Assembly (NCBI RefSeq): GCF_000717055.1
Contig: NZ_JNXI01000004.1
Location: forward strand, 124,001 to 188,000
Source of the DNA: Streptomyces iakyrus
GTDB taxonomy: Bacteria; Actinomycetota; Actinomycetes; Streptomycetales; Streptomycetaceae
Length of the DNA: 64,000 bases
Reading direction: 5' to 3'
Both the position numbers and the translations under genes were made by a program. This document shows, piece after piece, positions 1 to 11,949 of this stretch. Each line of letters starts with the position of its first letter. Position 1 is the stretch's first letter. A model generated the notes under the pieces. The model did not search any database. It was not told the origin of the DNA and saw only the letters and a list, made by a program, of their open reading frames with translations.

Positions 1-647
1 TCCCGAACGAGGAGGTCGCGGAAGCCGCGGCCGCCAATGCCGACGTACTGATCCCCTTCGCCTCCATCGACCCCTTCCGTGGCAAGGCGGGCGTCCGGCA
101 GGCGAGGCGGCTGGTCGAGGAGTACGGGGTCAAGGGTTTCAAGTTCCACCCCAGCATCCAGGGCTTCTTCCCCAACGACCGCTCGGTGGCGTACGACCTG
201 TACGAGGTGATCGAGGAGACCGGCACGATCGCCCTCTTCCACACCGGCCAGACGGGCATCGGCGCCGGCGTCCCCGGCGGGGGCGGGATTCGGCTGAAGT
301 ACTCCAACCCGCTCCACGTGGACGACGTGGCGGCCGACTTCCCCCACCTGAAGATCATCCTGGCCCACCCGTCCTTCCCCTGGCAGGACGAGGCCCTGGC
401 CGTCGCCACGCACAAGCCGGGCGTGCACATCGACCTGTCCGGCTGGTCGCCGAAGTACTTCCCGCCGCAGCTCGTGCAGTACGCGAACACCCTGCTCAAG
501 GACAAGGTCCTCTTCGGCTCCGACTTCCCCGTCCTCACCCCCGACCGCTGGCTCGCCGACTTCGGCAAGCTGACCATCAAGGACGAGGTCCGGCCGAAGA
601 TCCTCAAGGAGAACGCCGCCCGCCTGCTCGGGCTGACGAAACCGTAA
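1..647 (+). CDS. Amidohydrolase family protein (5' end outside window)
   Basis: An open frame enters from the left edge and ends at TAA 645-647, leaving about 214 C-terminal residues. The sequence has the look of the amidohydrolase-2 (PF04909) TIM-barrel family: a strand ending GFKFHPS near residue 48, FHTGQTG near residue 80, ILAHPSFPW near residue 120 and a closing LFGSDFPVLTP with the acidic metal ligand. Members hydrolyse or decarboxylate small carboxylic substrates with a bound divalent metal in the cytoplasm. An acyl-CoA ligase starts 10 bases downstream, so the gene probably belongs to the same catabolic operon. The substrate cannot be read from sequence. The class is fairly sure, the reaction is not. 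Confidence 0.8.
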   Translation, partial: PNEEVAEAAAANADVLIPFASIDPFRGKAGVRQARRLVEEYGVKGFKFHPSIQGFFPNDRSVAYDLYEVIEETGTIALFHTGQTGIGAGVPGGGGIRLKYSNPLHVDDVAADFPHLKIILAHPSFPWQDEALAVATHKPGVHIDLSGWSPKYFPPQLVQYANTLLKDKVLFGSDFPVLTPDRWLADFGKLTIKDEVRPKILKENAARLLGLTKP

Positions 648-657
648 GGGGCGTGAC

Positions 658-2172
658 ATGCGCAACGAGGGACTGGGGTCATGGCCCGCACGCCGGGCCC
701 GCAAGACCCCGCACCGCACCGCCCTGATCCACGGCGAGGACGCCACCGACTACGGCACGCTCCACACCCGCACCACCCGCCTGGCCCACGCCCTGCGCGC
801 CCGGGGCGTGCGCCGCGGCGACCGCATCGCCTACCTCGGCCCGAACCACCCCTCCTACCTGGAGACCCTGTTCGCGGCCGGCACGCTCGGCGCGGTCTTC
901 GTCCCCCTCAACATCCGCCTCGCCGGACCCGAGATCGCCTACCAGCTCGCCGACTCCGGCGCCCGTGCCCTCGTCTACGGCCCCTCCTACGCCGGTCTGG
1001 TAGCGGGCCTGCCCGGCAGCACGGACGTCCGCGTCTACCTGGAGGTCGGCGGTGAGTACGAGGCGGCCGTCGCCGAGGCGTCCGCGGAGCCGATCGACGA
1101 ACCGGTCGGCCCCGACGACACCTGCATCATCATGTACACCTCGGGCACGACCGGCCGCCCCAAGGGCGCCATGCTCACCCACGGCAACCTCACCTGGAAC
1201 GCCATCAACGTCCTCGTCGACACCGACCTGATCGCCGACGAACGCGCCCTGGTGTCCGCGCCGCTCTTCCACACGGCCGGCCTGAACATGCTGACCCTCC
1301 CGGTCCTGCTGAAGGGCGGCGCCTGCGTCCTGGTCGGAGCCTTCGACCCGGACGCCACCTTCGACCTGATCGAACGGCACCGCATCACCTTCATGTTCGG
1401 CGTGCCAGCGATGTTCGACCAGGTGGCGAGGCATCCGCGCTGGCCGGAGGCCGACCTGTCGTCGCTGCGGATCCTGACCTGCGGCGGCTCCCCGGTCCCG
1501 ACGCCGCTGATCGCGTGGTACCAGGAGCGGGGCCTGACCTTCCTCCAGGGCTACGGCATGACCGAGGCCGCCCCCGGCACGCTCTTCCTGGACGCCGAGC
1601 ACGCCGTCAGCAAGGCCGGCTCGGCGGGGGTGCCGCACTTCTTCAGCGACGTCCGCGTGGTCCGGCCGGACCTGACCCCGGTCGGCGTCGGGGAGGTCGG
1701 CGAGGTCGTGGTGCGCGGCCCGCACGTCATGCCCGGTTACTGGGGGCTGCCCGAGGAGACGGCCGCGTCCTTCGCGGACGGCTGGTTCCGCAGCGGCGAC
1801 GCCGCCCGGACCGACGAGGACGGCTACGTCCACATCGTCGACCGCATCAAGGACATGATCATCTCCGGCGGCGAGAACATCTACCCCGCCGAGATCGAGG
1901 ACCAGCTCCTCGCCCACCCGGACATCGTCGAGTGCGCGGTGATCGGGGTGCCGGACGACAAGTGGGGCGAGGTGCCGCGCGCGGTCGTCGTGCCCCGCGA
2001 GGGCGCCGGCCTCGACCCCGACGAGGTGCTCGCGTCACTCGCCGGCCGCCTCGCCAAGTACAAGATCCCGAAGTCGGTGGTCCTCGCGGACGAACTCCCG
2101 CGCACCGCCTCCGGAAAACTCCTCAAGTCCCGTGTCCGTACGCGCTACGGCACCCAGGAAGGATCCGCATGA
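658..2172 (+). CDS. Acyl-CoA synthetase, AMP-forming (FadD-like)
   Basis: This 504-residue protein belongs to the ANL adenylating superfamily, which activates a carboxylic acid with ATP and then transfers the acyl group to CoA. The AMP-binding P-loop MYTSGTTGRPKG lies at residues 159-170. YGMTEAAPG follows in the middle, then WFRSGDAARTDEDGYVHIVDRIKD with the ribose-binding Asp, and a C-terminal PRTASGKLLK that supplies the catalytic lysine. Length is normal for a medium- or long-chain acyl-CoA ligase. The ATG lies 10 bases after the amidohydrolase stop, and the 3' end overlaps the MaoC start by 4 bases (ATGA), so the three genes look like one operon. The acid activated is unknown; an aromatic or short branched acid is as likely as a fatty acid. 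Confidence 0.88.
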   Translation: MRNEGLGSWPARRARKTPHRTALIHGEDATDYGTLHTRTTRLAHALRARGVRRGDRIAYLGPNHPSYLETLFAAGTLGAVFVPLNIRLAGPEIAYQLADSGARALVYGPSYAGLVAGLPGSTDVRVYLEVGGEYEAAVAEASAEPIDEPVGPDDTCIIMYTSGTTGRPKGAMLTHGNLTWNAINVLVDTDLIADERALVSAPLFHTAGLNMLTLPVLLKGGACVLVGAFDPDATFDLIERHRITFMFGVPAMFDQVARHPRWPEADLSSLRILTCGGSPVPTPLIAWYQERGLTFLQGYGMTEAAPGTLFLDAEHAVSKAGSAGVPHFFSDVRVVRPDLTPVGVGEVGEVVVRGPHVMPGYWGLPEETAASFADGWFRSGDAARTDEDGYVHIVDRIKDMIISGGENIYPAEIEDQLLAHPDIVECAVIGVPDDKWGEVPRAVVVPREGAGLDPDEVLASLAGRLAKYKIPKSVVLADELPRTASGKLLKSRVRTRYGTQEGSA

Positions 2173-2624
2173 GCCTGACCGTCAACGGCCTCGACGAACT
2201 GAAGAAGATCGCCGGCAGCGACCTCGGCACCAGCGAGTGGATCGAGGTGACGCAGGAGCGCATCGACACCTTCGCCGACGCCACGGGCGACCACCAGTGG
2301 ATCCACGTGGACCCCGAGCGGGCCAAGGACGGCCCCTTCGGCGCCCCCATCGCGCACGGCTACCTCACCCTCTCCCTCTTCATCCCTCTCTTCACCGAGC
2401 TCCTGGACGTCCAGGGCGTGACGACGAAGGTCAACTACGGCCTCAACAAGGTGCGTTTCCCGTCCCCCGTGAAGGTCGGCTCCCGCATCCGCCTGACGGC
2501 GAAACTCGCCGAGGTCGAGGAGGTGCCGGGCGGCGTACAGATCACCGTCGAGGGCGCCATCGAGATCGAGGGCGCCACGAAGCCGGCCGCGGTGCTGCAG
2601 AGCCTGTCGCGGTTCTACGCCTGA
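2169..2624 (+). CDS. MaoC family dehydratase
   Basis: This 151-residue protein has a hot-dog fold enoyl-CoA hydratase signature: ERIDTFADATGDHQWIHVD near residues 29-47, holding the catalytic Asp/His, then PFGAPIAHGYLTLSL. The family adds water to 2-enoyl-CoA thioesters. It starts at an ATG overlapping the stop of the acyl-CoA ligase (ATGA), the usual sign of translational coupling, so it probably acts on a thioester derived from the ligase product. The length matches the single-domain R-hydratase type rather than the fused multifunctional enzymes. It is followed by a short gap and a convergent PaaX-type gene. The class is secure; the physiological substrate is inferred only from the neighbours. 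Confidence 0.88.
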   Translation: MSLTVNGLDELKKIAGSDLGTSEWIEVTQERIDTFADATGDHQWIHVDPERAKDGPFGAPIAHGYLTLSLFIPLFTELLDVQGVTTKVNYGLNKVRFPSPVKVGSRIRLTAKLAEVEEVPGGVQITVEGAIEIEGATKPAAVLQSLSRFYA

Positions 2625-2649
2625 GCCTGCCCGGTCCACCAGGCGCAGA

Positions 2650-3486
2650 TCATCCGGACTGGCGGGCCGGCACCAGGTCCAGAAGGCGTTCCGAGGCCTC
2701 CCCGGCGAGGGGAGAGAGGCGTTCGTGCACGGTCCGGAACGTCTTCTCGGCCGGTTCGGCCGGCCAGTCGGCGGGCAGGTGCTCGACCGGCAGCCGTGGG
2801 TCGCGGCGGACGATCTGCAGCCACTCCGTCTGGAGGCGCAGGCGCAGCACGAGGGCGTCGTCGGCGTCCGGCAGGTCGTCCTCCCAGTGCTGCCAGCGCC
2901 CCGCGAACCCCCTGTATCGGTCGGCCAGTTCGGACAATTCCCAGGTCTCCTCGATCATCCGGCCGATGTCCATGCCGGTGTCGGCGTGTGCCCGGAAGAC
3001 CTTGACGTGAGCGGACAGGCCGAGCTCGGCCACCAGGGCCGACACGTCGGCCTCGCCCGGGGCGATCCACAGGCCGTTGAAGAGCGGGCCGAAGCCGCTC
3101 CAGGTCAGCCGGGACCGCAGGTCGTGGCGCTGGCGCTGCCAGGACTCCGGCAGGGAGAAGCCGAGCAGCGTCCAGGTGCCGTCCCACCGCCGGTTGACGG
3201 CACCCGCCCGCCAGATCCGCTGCGCGCCGTCGCGCAGCACCGCCTCCGAGCGCTCGGTGAGCCCGAAGTACATGCGGCGGCCCTCGCGCTGCCGGCGCAG
3301 CAGGTCACGGCCCACCATGCGGGTCAGTGTGGAGCGGGTGGCCTGCTCGCCGATCCCGGCGCGGGCGAACACGTCGATGACGCTGCCGGAGTACACGCAC
3401 ACGTCACGGCCGAGCACCTGATCGCCCAGGAACGTCAGCATGAGGGACTGGGGCCGCAGCGACTCTTCACCGGTCACGCGGCCCAC
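2650..3486 (-). CDS. PaaX family transcriptional repressor
   Basis: This 278-residue protein matches PaaX-type regulators. An N-terminal winged helix includes ARAGIGEQATRSTLTRMVGR near residues 41-60, followed by a central domain with ESWQRQRHDLRSRLTWSGFG and GLWIAPGEAD, and a C-terminal PaaX-C region (LRLQTEWLQIVRRDPRLP). Known PaaX proteins repress phenylacetate genes until phenylacetyl-CoA binds. Here it lies convergent to an acyl-CoA ligase and MaoC hydratase and 44 bases below the PHP hydrolase gene, so either set could be a target. The GTG at 3486 has GGAGG five bases upstream. A second GTG nine bases later is possible but poorly spaced. The family is clear; the effector is unknown. Confidence 0.88.
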   Translation of the reverse strand: MGRVTGEESLRPQSLMLTFLGDQVLGRDVCVYSGSVIDVFARAGIGEQATRSTLTRMVGRDLLRRQREGRRMYFGLTERSEAVLRDGAQRIWRAGAVNRRWDGTWTLLGFSLPESWQRQRHDLRSRLTWSGFGPLFNGLWIAPGEADVSALVAELGLSAHVKVFRAHADTGMDIGRMIEETWELSELADRYRGFAGRWQHWEDDLPDADDALVLRLRLQTEWLQIVRRDPRLPVEHLPADWPAEPAEKTFRTVHERLSPLAGEASERLLDLVPARQSG

Positions 3487-3530
3487 CGTACCTCCGCCCG
3501 ATCAGTCCGTGACCTGCTGGTACCCGGGGA

Positions 3531-5210
3531 TCAGGCCCCCTCGACGTCGACGAAGACGGGGTTCGAGTAGAACCACGTGTCCGCCCACGGGTCGCCGTCC
3601 CCGGGGGCGTGCGGGACCGGCCCGTGCGGATCGACCGAGGCGCCGAGGTATCCGGTGCCGTTCCGCTTGCCGTCACTGCCGCGCAGCCGGACGTAGAAGG
3701 ACTCCTCGCCGGCGGTCAGCGGGATGCGCAGGGTGTAGGTGCCCGTGCGGCCGGAGACGTCCTGCGTCCGGACCACCCGCGTGTCCGGGGCCTTCCAGGT
3801 GTCGCGGTCGGCGACCGGGCCGCGCACCGCGCCGCGGATGACGTCCACATGCGCCAACTCGGGCACGACGCCTTGGGGGTTGGGCCGGGAGGCGGTCGTC
3901 ACCCTGACGTTCAGGGTGAGCTTCTCCCCCTTGCGCACCCGCAGCCGGCCGCCGAGCGTCACGCCCCGCCCCCGGTCGCGCTCCCGGGTCAGGCGTACCT
4001 CCAGCCCGTCGAGCAGATGCCCGTGGTCCAGCCACACCCGGCCCGCGCGTATCCCCGCCATGACCGCGCGGTAGCCGTAGCGTGTTACGCCCACGTGGGT
4101 GCGGCTGAACTGGCCGGGCCAGAAGTCGCTGCCCGGCTGCGGCGTATCCGTGTTCACCGGGTCCGGCAGCCTGCCGGTGCTGTCGAAGGTCTGGCCGGGC
4201 TGCCAGTCGCCGTTCTTCCAGGTGTCGAAGACGATCCGGTGGGCGTCGGAGTTGCTGGTGACCGAGAACAGCCGGCCCTCGGCCAGCATCGAGTCCCACA
4301 GTCCGCCGACGGTTGCGGTCGCCCAGTCGAAACCGCCGTAGGTGAGGTAGGCGTCCGCGGGGTAGCCGGGCCAGGACTGCGCGGACGGCTTGTTCTCGTA
4401 CTCGCCGCGGATCGAGTTCGCCCCGCGCCAGCCGGGGATGGCCGCGCCCTGGGCGCCGGGCGCGCCCTCCATGCCAATCATGATCTCGGGCGCCGCGTCC
4501 CGCCAGTTGCGCAGCTCGTGCGGGGAGTCGATGCCCAGGCGCATCGGGTGGTTGGCCAGCACCAGCACGTCATCGACATAGCCCGAACGCCGCTGCCGGG
4601 CCAGCCACTTGATGGCCTTCACCGCATGCGCCTCGTTGCGGGCGGTGTCCGCGTCGGCGGGGCCGCCCTTGTCGTACGCGAGGAGCTTGCCGTCGTAGGC
4701 GCGCTCGAAGCGGGTCAGCACGTCGACCTCGTGCGGGCCCGGCGCGGTGAACACCGTGCAGTGCTCGGCCGCCGGGATGTACCACTCCAGACCCTGGAAG
4801 ATCAGCTGACGCGGGTTCTCGGCACGGGCCCGGAGGATTTCCCCGTGTTCCAGCGCGGCCCCGAAGTCGGCGTGCCCGAAGTTGGAGTGCTCGGTGAACA
4901 CCATCCAGTCCAGGCCGTACTTCGCGCCCGCCGCGGCCAGCTGGGAGAACGTGTACTTGGCGTCGTGGCTGTAGACGGAGTGGACGTGGTGGTCGCCGAC
5001 GAGGTAGGCGAGGTGCGGGTCCTCCCCGCCCGGCCGTCCGTCACCGGCGGCCAGGGCGGGGGTCCGGGCGGTCGCCGCCGAACTCAGGGCGAACGCGGCG
5101 CCGAACAGGCCCGCGCGGCGCAGCAGCCCGCGGCGGGACACGCCCTGCGGATCGAGGGTGGCGGGGGAGACGGACGGGTCGGCCCAGGCGGGCAGTTGCT
5201 GCTCGGTCAT
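3531..5210 (-). CDS. Exported PHP-domain metallohydrolase (CehA/McbA type)
   Basis: This 559-residue protein has a twin-arginine signal (SRRGLLRRAGLFGAAFALSS near residues 24-43), followed by a PHP metal-binding fold. The motif GDHHVHSVYSHDAKYTFS near residue 77 supplies histidine and aspartate ligands, and FTEHSNFGHAD, NHPMRLG and SDAHRIVFDTW carry further ligands. CehA/McbA relatives hydrolyse phosphate or carbamate esters. The ATG at 5210 was chosen because the signal peptide begins directly after it. The gene follows the calcineurin-like phosphoesterase by 20 bases, so the two exported hydrolases are probably co-expressed at the end of the sugar-locus run. A PHP exonuclease role is unlikely because the protein is exported. 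The substrate is unknown. Confidence 0.82.
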   Translation of the reverse strand: MTEQQLPAWADPSVSPATLDPQGVSRRGLLRRAGLFGAAFALSSAATARTPALAAGDGRPGGEDPHLAYLVGDHHVHSVYSHDAKYTFSQLAAAGAKYGLDWMVFTEHSNFGHADFGAALEHGEILRARAENPRQLIFQGLEWYIPAAEHCTVFTAPGPHEVDVLTRFERAYDGKLLAYDKGGPADADTARNEAHAVKAIKWLARQRRSGYVDDVLVLANHPMRLGIDSPHELRNWRDAAPEIMIGMEGAPGAQGAAIPGWRGANSIRGEYENKPSAQSWPGYPADAYLTYGGFDWATATVGGLWDSMLAEGRLFSVTSNSDAHRIVFDTWKNGDWQPGQTFDSTGRLPDPVNTDTPQPGSDFWPGQFSRTHVGVTRYGYRAVMAGIRAGRVWLDHGHLLDGLEVRLTRERDRGRGVTLGGRLRVRKGEKLTLNVRVTTASRPNPQGVVPELAHVDVIRGAVRGPVADRDTWKAPDTRVVRTQDVSGRTGTYTLRIPLTAGEESFYVRLRGSDGKRNGTGYLGASVDPHGPVPHAPGDGDPWADTWFYSNPVFVDVEGA

Positions 5211-5230
5211 GATCGGGGGCCCTTCGTATC

Positions 5231-7063
5231 TCAGTGATTCATGAAGGAGGTGACGGGCAGCGCCCGGGAGACGATCCGGACGTCGCCGAGCCGGCCGTGG
5301 AAGATCTGGTCGATCTTCCCGCCGTACTCGTAGCCGCCCAGCAGCCACGGCAGCCCCACGGAGGTGATGCCGACCGCAGGGGCCTTGGGGTTGCGGAGCA
5401 CCGGGCAGCCCTCGACGTACAGCGTGGTGTGCTTGCCGTCGTTGACGACCGCGAGGTGCCACCAGGTCTCCAGCGGCGTCTCCTGGCCCCAGTTGGTGGC
5501 GATGCCCTGCTGGTTGAGCGGGCGCATCGCCCATTGTGGTTCCCGGTCGTTGGACAGCGACAGCGTGGCCAGCGGCTCGTCCGGGTCGTCGGCGGTCTTC
5601 CCGGCGGCACCGCCCGTGCCCGTGCGGGAGACCAGACCCGACCAGGCGTTGTGGTCCGGGTCCCAGTCGGCGGGGAGCCGGTAGAACGCCTCGATGGTGT
5701 AACCGTCCTCGAACGTCGTCGAGTTGAGCGGGGCGCCGTCTACCGTCTTCAGGTACGCGCCCTTCAGCGGGGACTTGAAGCCCTGGAACTCCAGGCTGCC
5801 GTGGCCCGGCTGGTCGGGGTGGTGGTCGGCCGACCAGCCCAGCGCGCCACCGCCGACCGGGACGAGGGAGAGGTCGTTGCCCCGGCCGGACAGGTCACGG
5901 ACCGTCCCGGCCGCGCCGTCGACGGGCTTGTCAAAGCGCCAGTACGCCACCGTGCCCGGGACGAGCAGCTTCGAGGCGGGCCGGGATGGCCGGGCGGGCA
6001 CGGGCGCGAATCCGGCGAAGCGCTCCCCGAAGTCGATCTCGACGGAGAACCGGTCGGCGTCGCCGCTCAGTTCCATCTCCTGCCGCTCCAGCTCGTTGAG
6101 CCCCTTCGCGGCCCGGCCCAGGATCCACGGCGAGAGCGTCTCCACGTCGATGACGCCGCGGTCCAGGTCGAACCGGTACAGACGGATCATGGCGGCGCCG
6201 CCGAAGTAGCGGTTCTGGTAGTTCGTCAGGTGCAGATGGACGTCGTGCCCGGCCGCGTTCTTGCGCGTCGCGCGGCCTGCGGGCCAGTAGTGCCCGCCGA
6301 GCGCCAGGAAGATCTGGTCGTGGTCCTCGATCAGCCGGTCCCACAGCTGCTGCCCGTAGTCCGACAAGGTGTCGTCCGCCACGACCAGTTCGTGCGTCGT
6401 GAGGATCACCGGCGTCCTCGGGTGCTTCGCCAGGACGTCCTTCGCCCACGCGTAGCCCTGCGGTGACAGCCGCCAGTCCAGCGCCAGCACCAGCCACGCG
6501 CGGCCGCCCGCGGTGAACCGGTGGAAGGTGTTGTACCCGTCCGGGGAGGCCCCGCCGAACGTCCGCCGCCCCGCGAACCGCTTGGGCCCGAAGGCGTCCA
6601 GGTACGGTGTCGCGCCGCGCTGGTCGGTCGTGGAGGACTTCACGTCGTGGTTGCCGGCCAGGACGCTGTAGCCGACGCCCCGCCGGTCCAGCAGCCCGAA
6701 CGCCTCACCGATCGCCGCGAACTCCTCCTTCACGCCATTCTGCGTGAGGTCACCGAGGTGGGACAGGAAGACGATGTTCTCCTTACGGCCGTGCTCCAGC
6801 AGATAGCGCAGTGAGGCCTCGACCGGCGCCTTGTCGATGCTCGGGCCGTCGAAGAGGTACTGGGTGTCCGGCATCACCGCCAGCGTGAAGCGGCGGCTGT
6901 CGGGATCGGGGCGCCACGTCGAGGCCGCTGCCTCGGCGGTGACGGCCGGCGGCGCGGTCACGGCGGCGGTCACGCCGAGCAGCGCGGTGGCGCGCAGGAA
7001 ACTGCGTCTTCCGGCACCGGCCTGGGGCGCCTCGCCCGGGTCGTGGTCATGCGAAGTGCACAC
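5231..7063 (-). CDS. Exported calcineurin-like phosphoesterase with C-terminal LamG domain
   Basis: This 610-residue protein starts at GTG 7063, seven bases after GGAG, and begins with a Tat signal (RRSFLRATALLGVTAAVTA). Residues about 55-340 form a calcineurin-type metallophosphoesterase: VMPDTQYLF, FLSHLGDLTQNG, VLAGNHDVKSS, TTHELV and LGGHYWP are the metal-binding blocks. A LamG/concanavalin-like domain follows, from YWRFDKPVDGAAGTVRDLSG to the C-terminus, with IEAFYRLPADW and WWHLAVVNDG. The layout suggests a secreted phosphatase with a glycan-binding module. It lies between lacZ (53 bases upstream) and the PHP hydrolase (20 bases downstream), which supports a role in trimming phosphorylated or phosphodiester-linked glycans outside the cell. 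The exact substrate is inference. Confidence 0.83.
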   Translation of the reverse strand: MCTSHDHDPGEAPQAGAGRRSFLRATALLGVTAAVTAPPAVTAEAAASTWRPDPDSRRFTLAVMPDTQYLFDGPSIDKAPVEASLRYLLEHGRKENIVFLSHLGDLTQNGVKEEFAAIGEAFGLLDRRGVGYSVLAGNHDVKSSTTDQRGATPYLDAFGPKRFAGRRTFGGASPDGYNTFHRFTAGGRAWLVLALDWRLSPQGYAWAKDVLAKHPRTPVILTTHELVVADDTLSDYGQQLWDRLIEDHDQIFLALGGHYWPAGRATRKNAAGHDVHLHLTNYQNRYFGGAAMIRLYRFDLDRGVIDVETLSPWILGRAAKGLNELERQEMELSGDADRFSVEIDFGERFAGFAPVPARPSRPASKLLVPGTVAYWRFDKPVDGAAGTVRDLSGRGNDLSLVPVGGGALGWSADHHPDQPGHGSLEFQGFKSPLKGAYLKTVDGAPLNSTTFEDGYTIEAFYRLPADWDPDHNAWSGLVSRTGTGGAAGKTADDPDEPLATLSLSNDREPQWAMRPLNQQGIATNWGQETPLETWWHLAVVNDGKHTTLYVEGCPVLRNPKAPAVGITSVGLPWLLGGYEYGGKIDQIFHGRLGDVRIVSRALPVTSFMNH

Positions 7064-7116
7064 GGGTGCTCCATGAGGTGACTGAGACGGGAGATCGAGA
7101 GAGGGGGCGGGTGAAC

Positions 7117-10046
<2,930 letters not shown>

Positions 10047-10050
<4 letters not shown>

Positions 10051-10961
10051 GACCATTCCGAAGTTGTGTGCCCGGGCAGGACACGGCCCTGCAGGTCCCA
10101 GGCGGGGTCGAGGGGGATGCCCAGGCGGTCCAGGACCGTGGGGGCGATGTCGATGAGGCGGGGCGAGTCGAGCCGGATGCCCGCGGGGCCGCCGGGCTCG
10201 GCGAGGATGACGAAGACCTCCCGTTCGGCACGTGAGTCTCCGCCGTGGCCACCGGCGTCGAGGTGCCCGTGGTCGGTGGTGACCAGCACGGTCCAGCGCT
10301 CCTCGGCGCGCCCCGGGTGTGCGCGCCGGGCGTCGATCGCCTCCAGCAGCCGCCCGAGGTGGGCGTCCTGGTCGAGCAGGGCCCGGTCGTAGGCGGGGGA
10401 GAGGGGGCCCGTGGCGTGACCGGCCTCGTCGGTGGCGCCGAAGTACACGAACAGGGCGTCCGGGTCGCCCTCGGTGAGCCAGCGCAGGACGGTGCGGGCG
10501 ACGCGGCGGTCCGCGGTTCCGTACCCCCTGCGTTCACCGTTGGGGCGCACACGGCGGCCGATGGCCCGGCCGAGTGTGCCGCGGCGCACCAGGGCCGGCC
10601 AGGAGACGGCGGCCGCCGTGCGCAGACCGGGCCGGGCGGTGCAGGCGCGGGTCAGGAAGTCGGGGTAGCGGGCGTAGTCGGCCCCTTTGAAATCGTTGCC
10701 GGTGACGCCGTGGCGGTCGGGCCACACCCCGGTGAGGATGCTCGACCAGCCGGGTCCGGAGTCGGTGTAGGCCGTGCCGGCCGAGGGGTCGTCGCCGGCC
10801 CGGCCGTAGGGCAGCAGGCTCGTGCCGTGGGCACCGGTGGCCATCAGGTGGTGCAGCACGGGTGCGGTGGAGGGGGAGCGGGTCAGGCGGTCGTAGCGCA
10901 GGCCGTCCATGCCGACGACGAGGACCTTGGGGCGGCGGGCCTCGGTGTTGATGTCCGTCAC
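10047..10961 (-). CDS. Type I phosphodiesterase/alkaline phosphatase superfamily protein
   Basis: This 304-residue protein opens with VLVVGMDGLRYDRL, the first metal-binding aspartate of the nucleotide pyrophosphatase/alkaline phosphatase superfamily. GPGWSSILTGVWPDRHGVTG holds the usual position of the nucleophilic Ser/Thr. YFGATDEAGHATG and VTTDHGHLDAGGHGG supply the remaining Asp/His ligands. No signal peptide is evident, so it probably works inside the cell. It starts at GTG 10961 and overlaps lacZ by 4 bases. A 139-bp gap containing a Streptomyces-type intergenic repeat separates it from the permease genes, so it may also have its own promoter. Known relatives cleave phosphomonoesters, phosphodiesters or sulfate-like esters; the substrate here is probably a phosphorylated sugar, which is inference. 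Confidence 0.78.
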
Positions 10962-11015
10962 TGGCGTGCCCTTCTTCTGTGACCACTACGAGCTCGGGAC
11001 CGGCCGCCGGTTCTT

Positions 11016-11085
11016 GGCTGCACGCCTGCGGTGGCCGGCCGCGCCCACGCGGCGGAGCCGCACATCGATGCGGCCCCGCGCCCCT
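11016..11085. repeat. GC-rich intergenic palindromic repeat, copy 1
   Basis: Read on the minus strand, this gap between the permease stop and the phosphatase start begins AGGGGCGCGGGG, has an internal GTGCGGCTCCGCCGC stem, then GCGCGGCCGGCCAC and ends GCAGCC. The same order of blocks occurs at 56036-56080. I recall sequences of this kind as abundant intergenic repeats in Streptomyces genomes, but that was not checked here. The element can fold strongly and may weaken read-through between the permease and phosphatase genes. Confidence 0.6.
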
Positions 11086-11100
11086 TGAGGGCGCCACCCC

Positions 11101-11949
11101 TCAACTCCCCTGCACCGCACCCTCCGTGGCGCCCGCGATGAACCCGCGGGCGAAGATCGTGAAGACCACGACCAGCGGCACGGACGCCATGAGCACGCCG
11201 GCCATGACCATGCTGTAGTCGGTGGTGTGGCCGACGTGGAGCTGGGCCAGCGCCACCTGGAGCGTGAGGTGGGCGGGGTCGTTGAGCACGACGAGCGGCC
11301 AGATGTAGTCGTTCCAGGCGTTGACGAAGGCGTAGATGGCGAGGAAGGACAGGGCCGGCCTGATCATCGGGAGTACGATGTTCCAGTACTGGCGGAAGAA
11401 GCCGGCGCCGTCGATGCGCGCGGCGTCGAGGAGTTCGTCCGGCACGCCGTTCTCTATGTACTGGCGCAGCCAGAAGATGCCGAAGGCGTTGGCGAGGGCG
11501 GGCAGGATCAGCGCCTTGAGCGTGCCGACCCAGCCGATGTCCGACATGAGGATGAACTGGGGGAGGACGGCCAGCTGGAGCGGCAGCATCATGAAGCCGA
11601 CCAGCGTCGCGAACAGCACCTTGCGCCCGGGGAAGTCGAACTTGGCGAAGACGAACGCCGCCAGGGAGTCGATGAACAGCACCAGGACGGTGGTGACGGA
11701 CGCGACGACGACCGTGTTCAGCATCGACCCGAAGAAGTCGATGGTGTCGAGCACGTGCCGGATGTTCTCCAGCAGGTGGGAGCCGAAGGTCAGTTTCGGC
11801 GGGCTCTTGTAGATGTCCTCGGTGGTGTTCGTCGCCATGACGATCGTCCACGCGAACGGGAAGACCGAGATCAGGACGGCCAGGACGAGGACGATGTGCG
11901 CGGTCAGGCCCCTGGGACGCCGTGACCGCCTCGGGACCACTGCGGTCAT
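11101..11949 (-). CDS. Carbohydrate ABC transporter permease (MalG type)
   Basis: This 282-residue membrane protein has about six transmembrane segments, starting with IVLVLAVLISVFPFAWTIVM, and the cytoplasmic EAA-loop equivalent ELLDAARIDGAGFFRQYWNI, which contacts the ATPase. It is the second permease of a CUT1-type sugar importer. The ATG at 11949 follows GGGAGGAAATC and overlaps the stop of the other permease (ATGA). No ATPase gene lies nearby. In Streptomyces several such importers share one MsiK ATPase encoded elsewhere, which is established for the genus and would explain the absence. The sugar carried is unknown, but the neighbouring GH2, GH4, GH29 and GH38 enzymes suggest oligosaccharides. 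Confidence 0.92.
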   Translation of the reverse strand: MTAVVPRRSRRPRGLTAHIVLVLAVLISVFPFAWTIVMATNTTEDIYKSPPKLTFGSHLLENIRHVLDTIDFFGSMLNTVVVASVTTVLVLFIDSLAAFVFAKFDFPGRKVLFATLVGFMMLPLQLAVLPQFILMSDIGWVGTLKALILPALANAFGIFWLRQYIENGVPDELLDAARIDGAGFFRQYWNIVLPMIRPALSFLAIYAFVNAWNDYIWPLVVLNDPAHLTLQVALAQLHVGHTTDYSMVMAGVLMASVPLVVVFTIFARGFIAGATEGAVQGS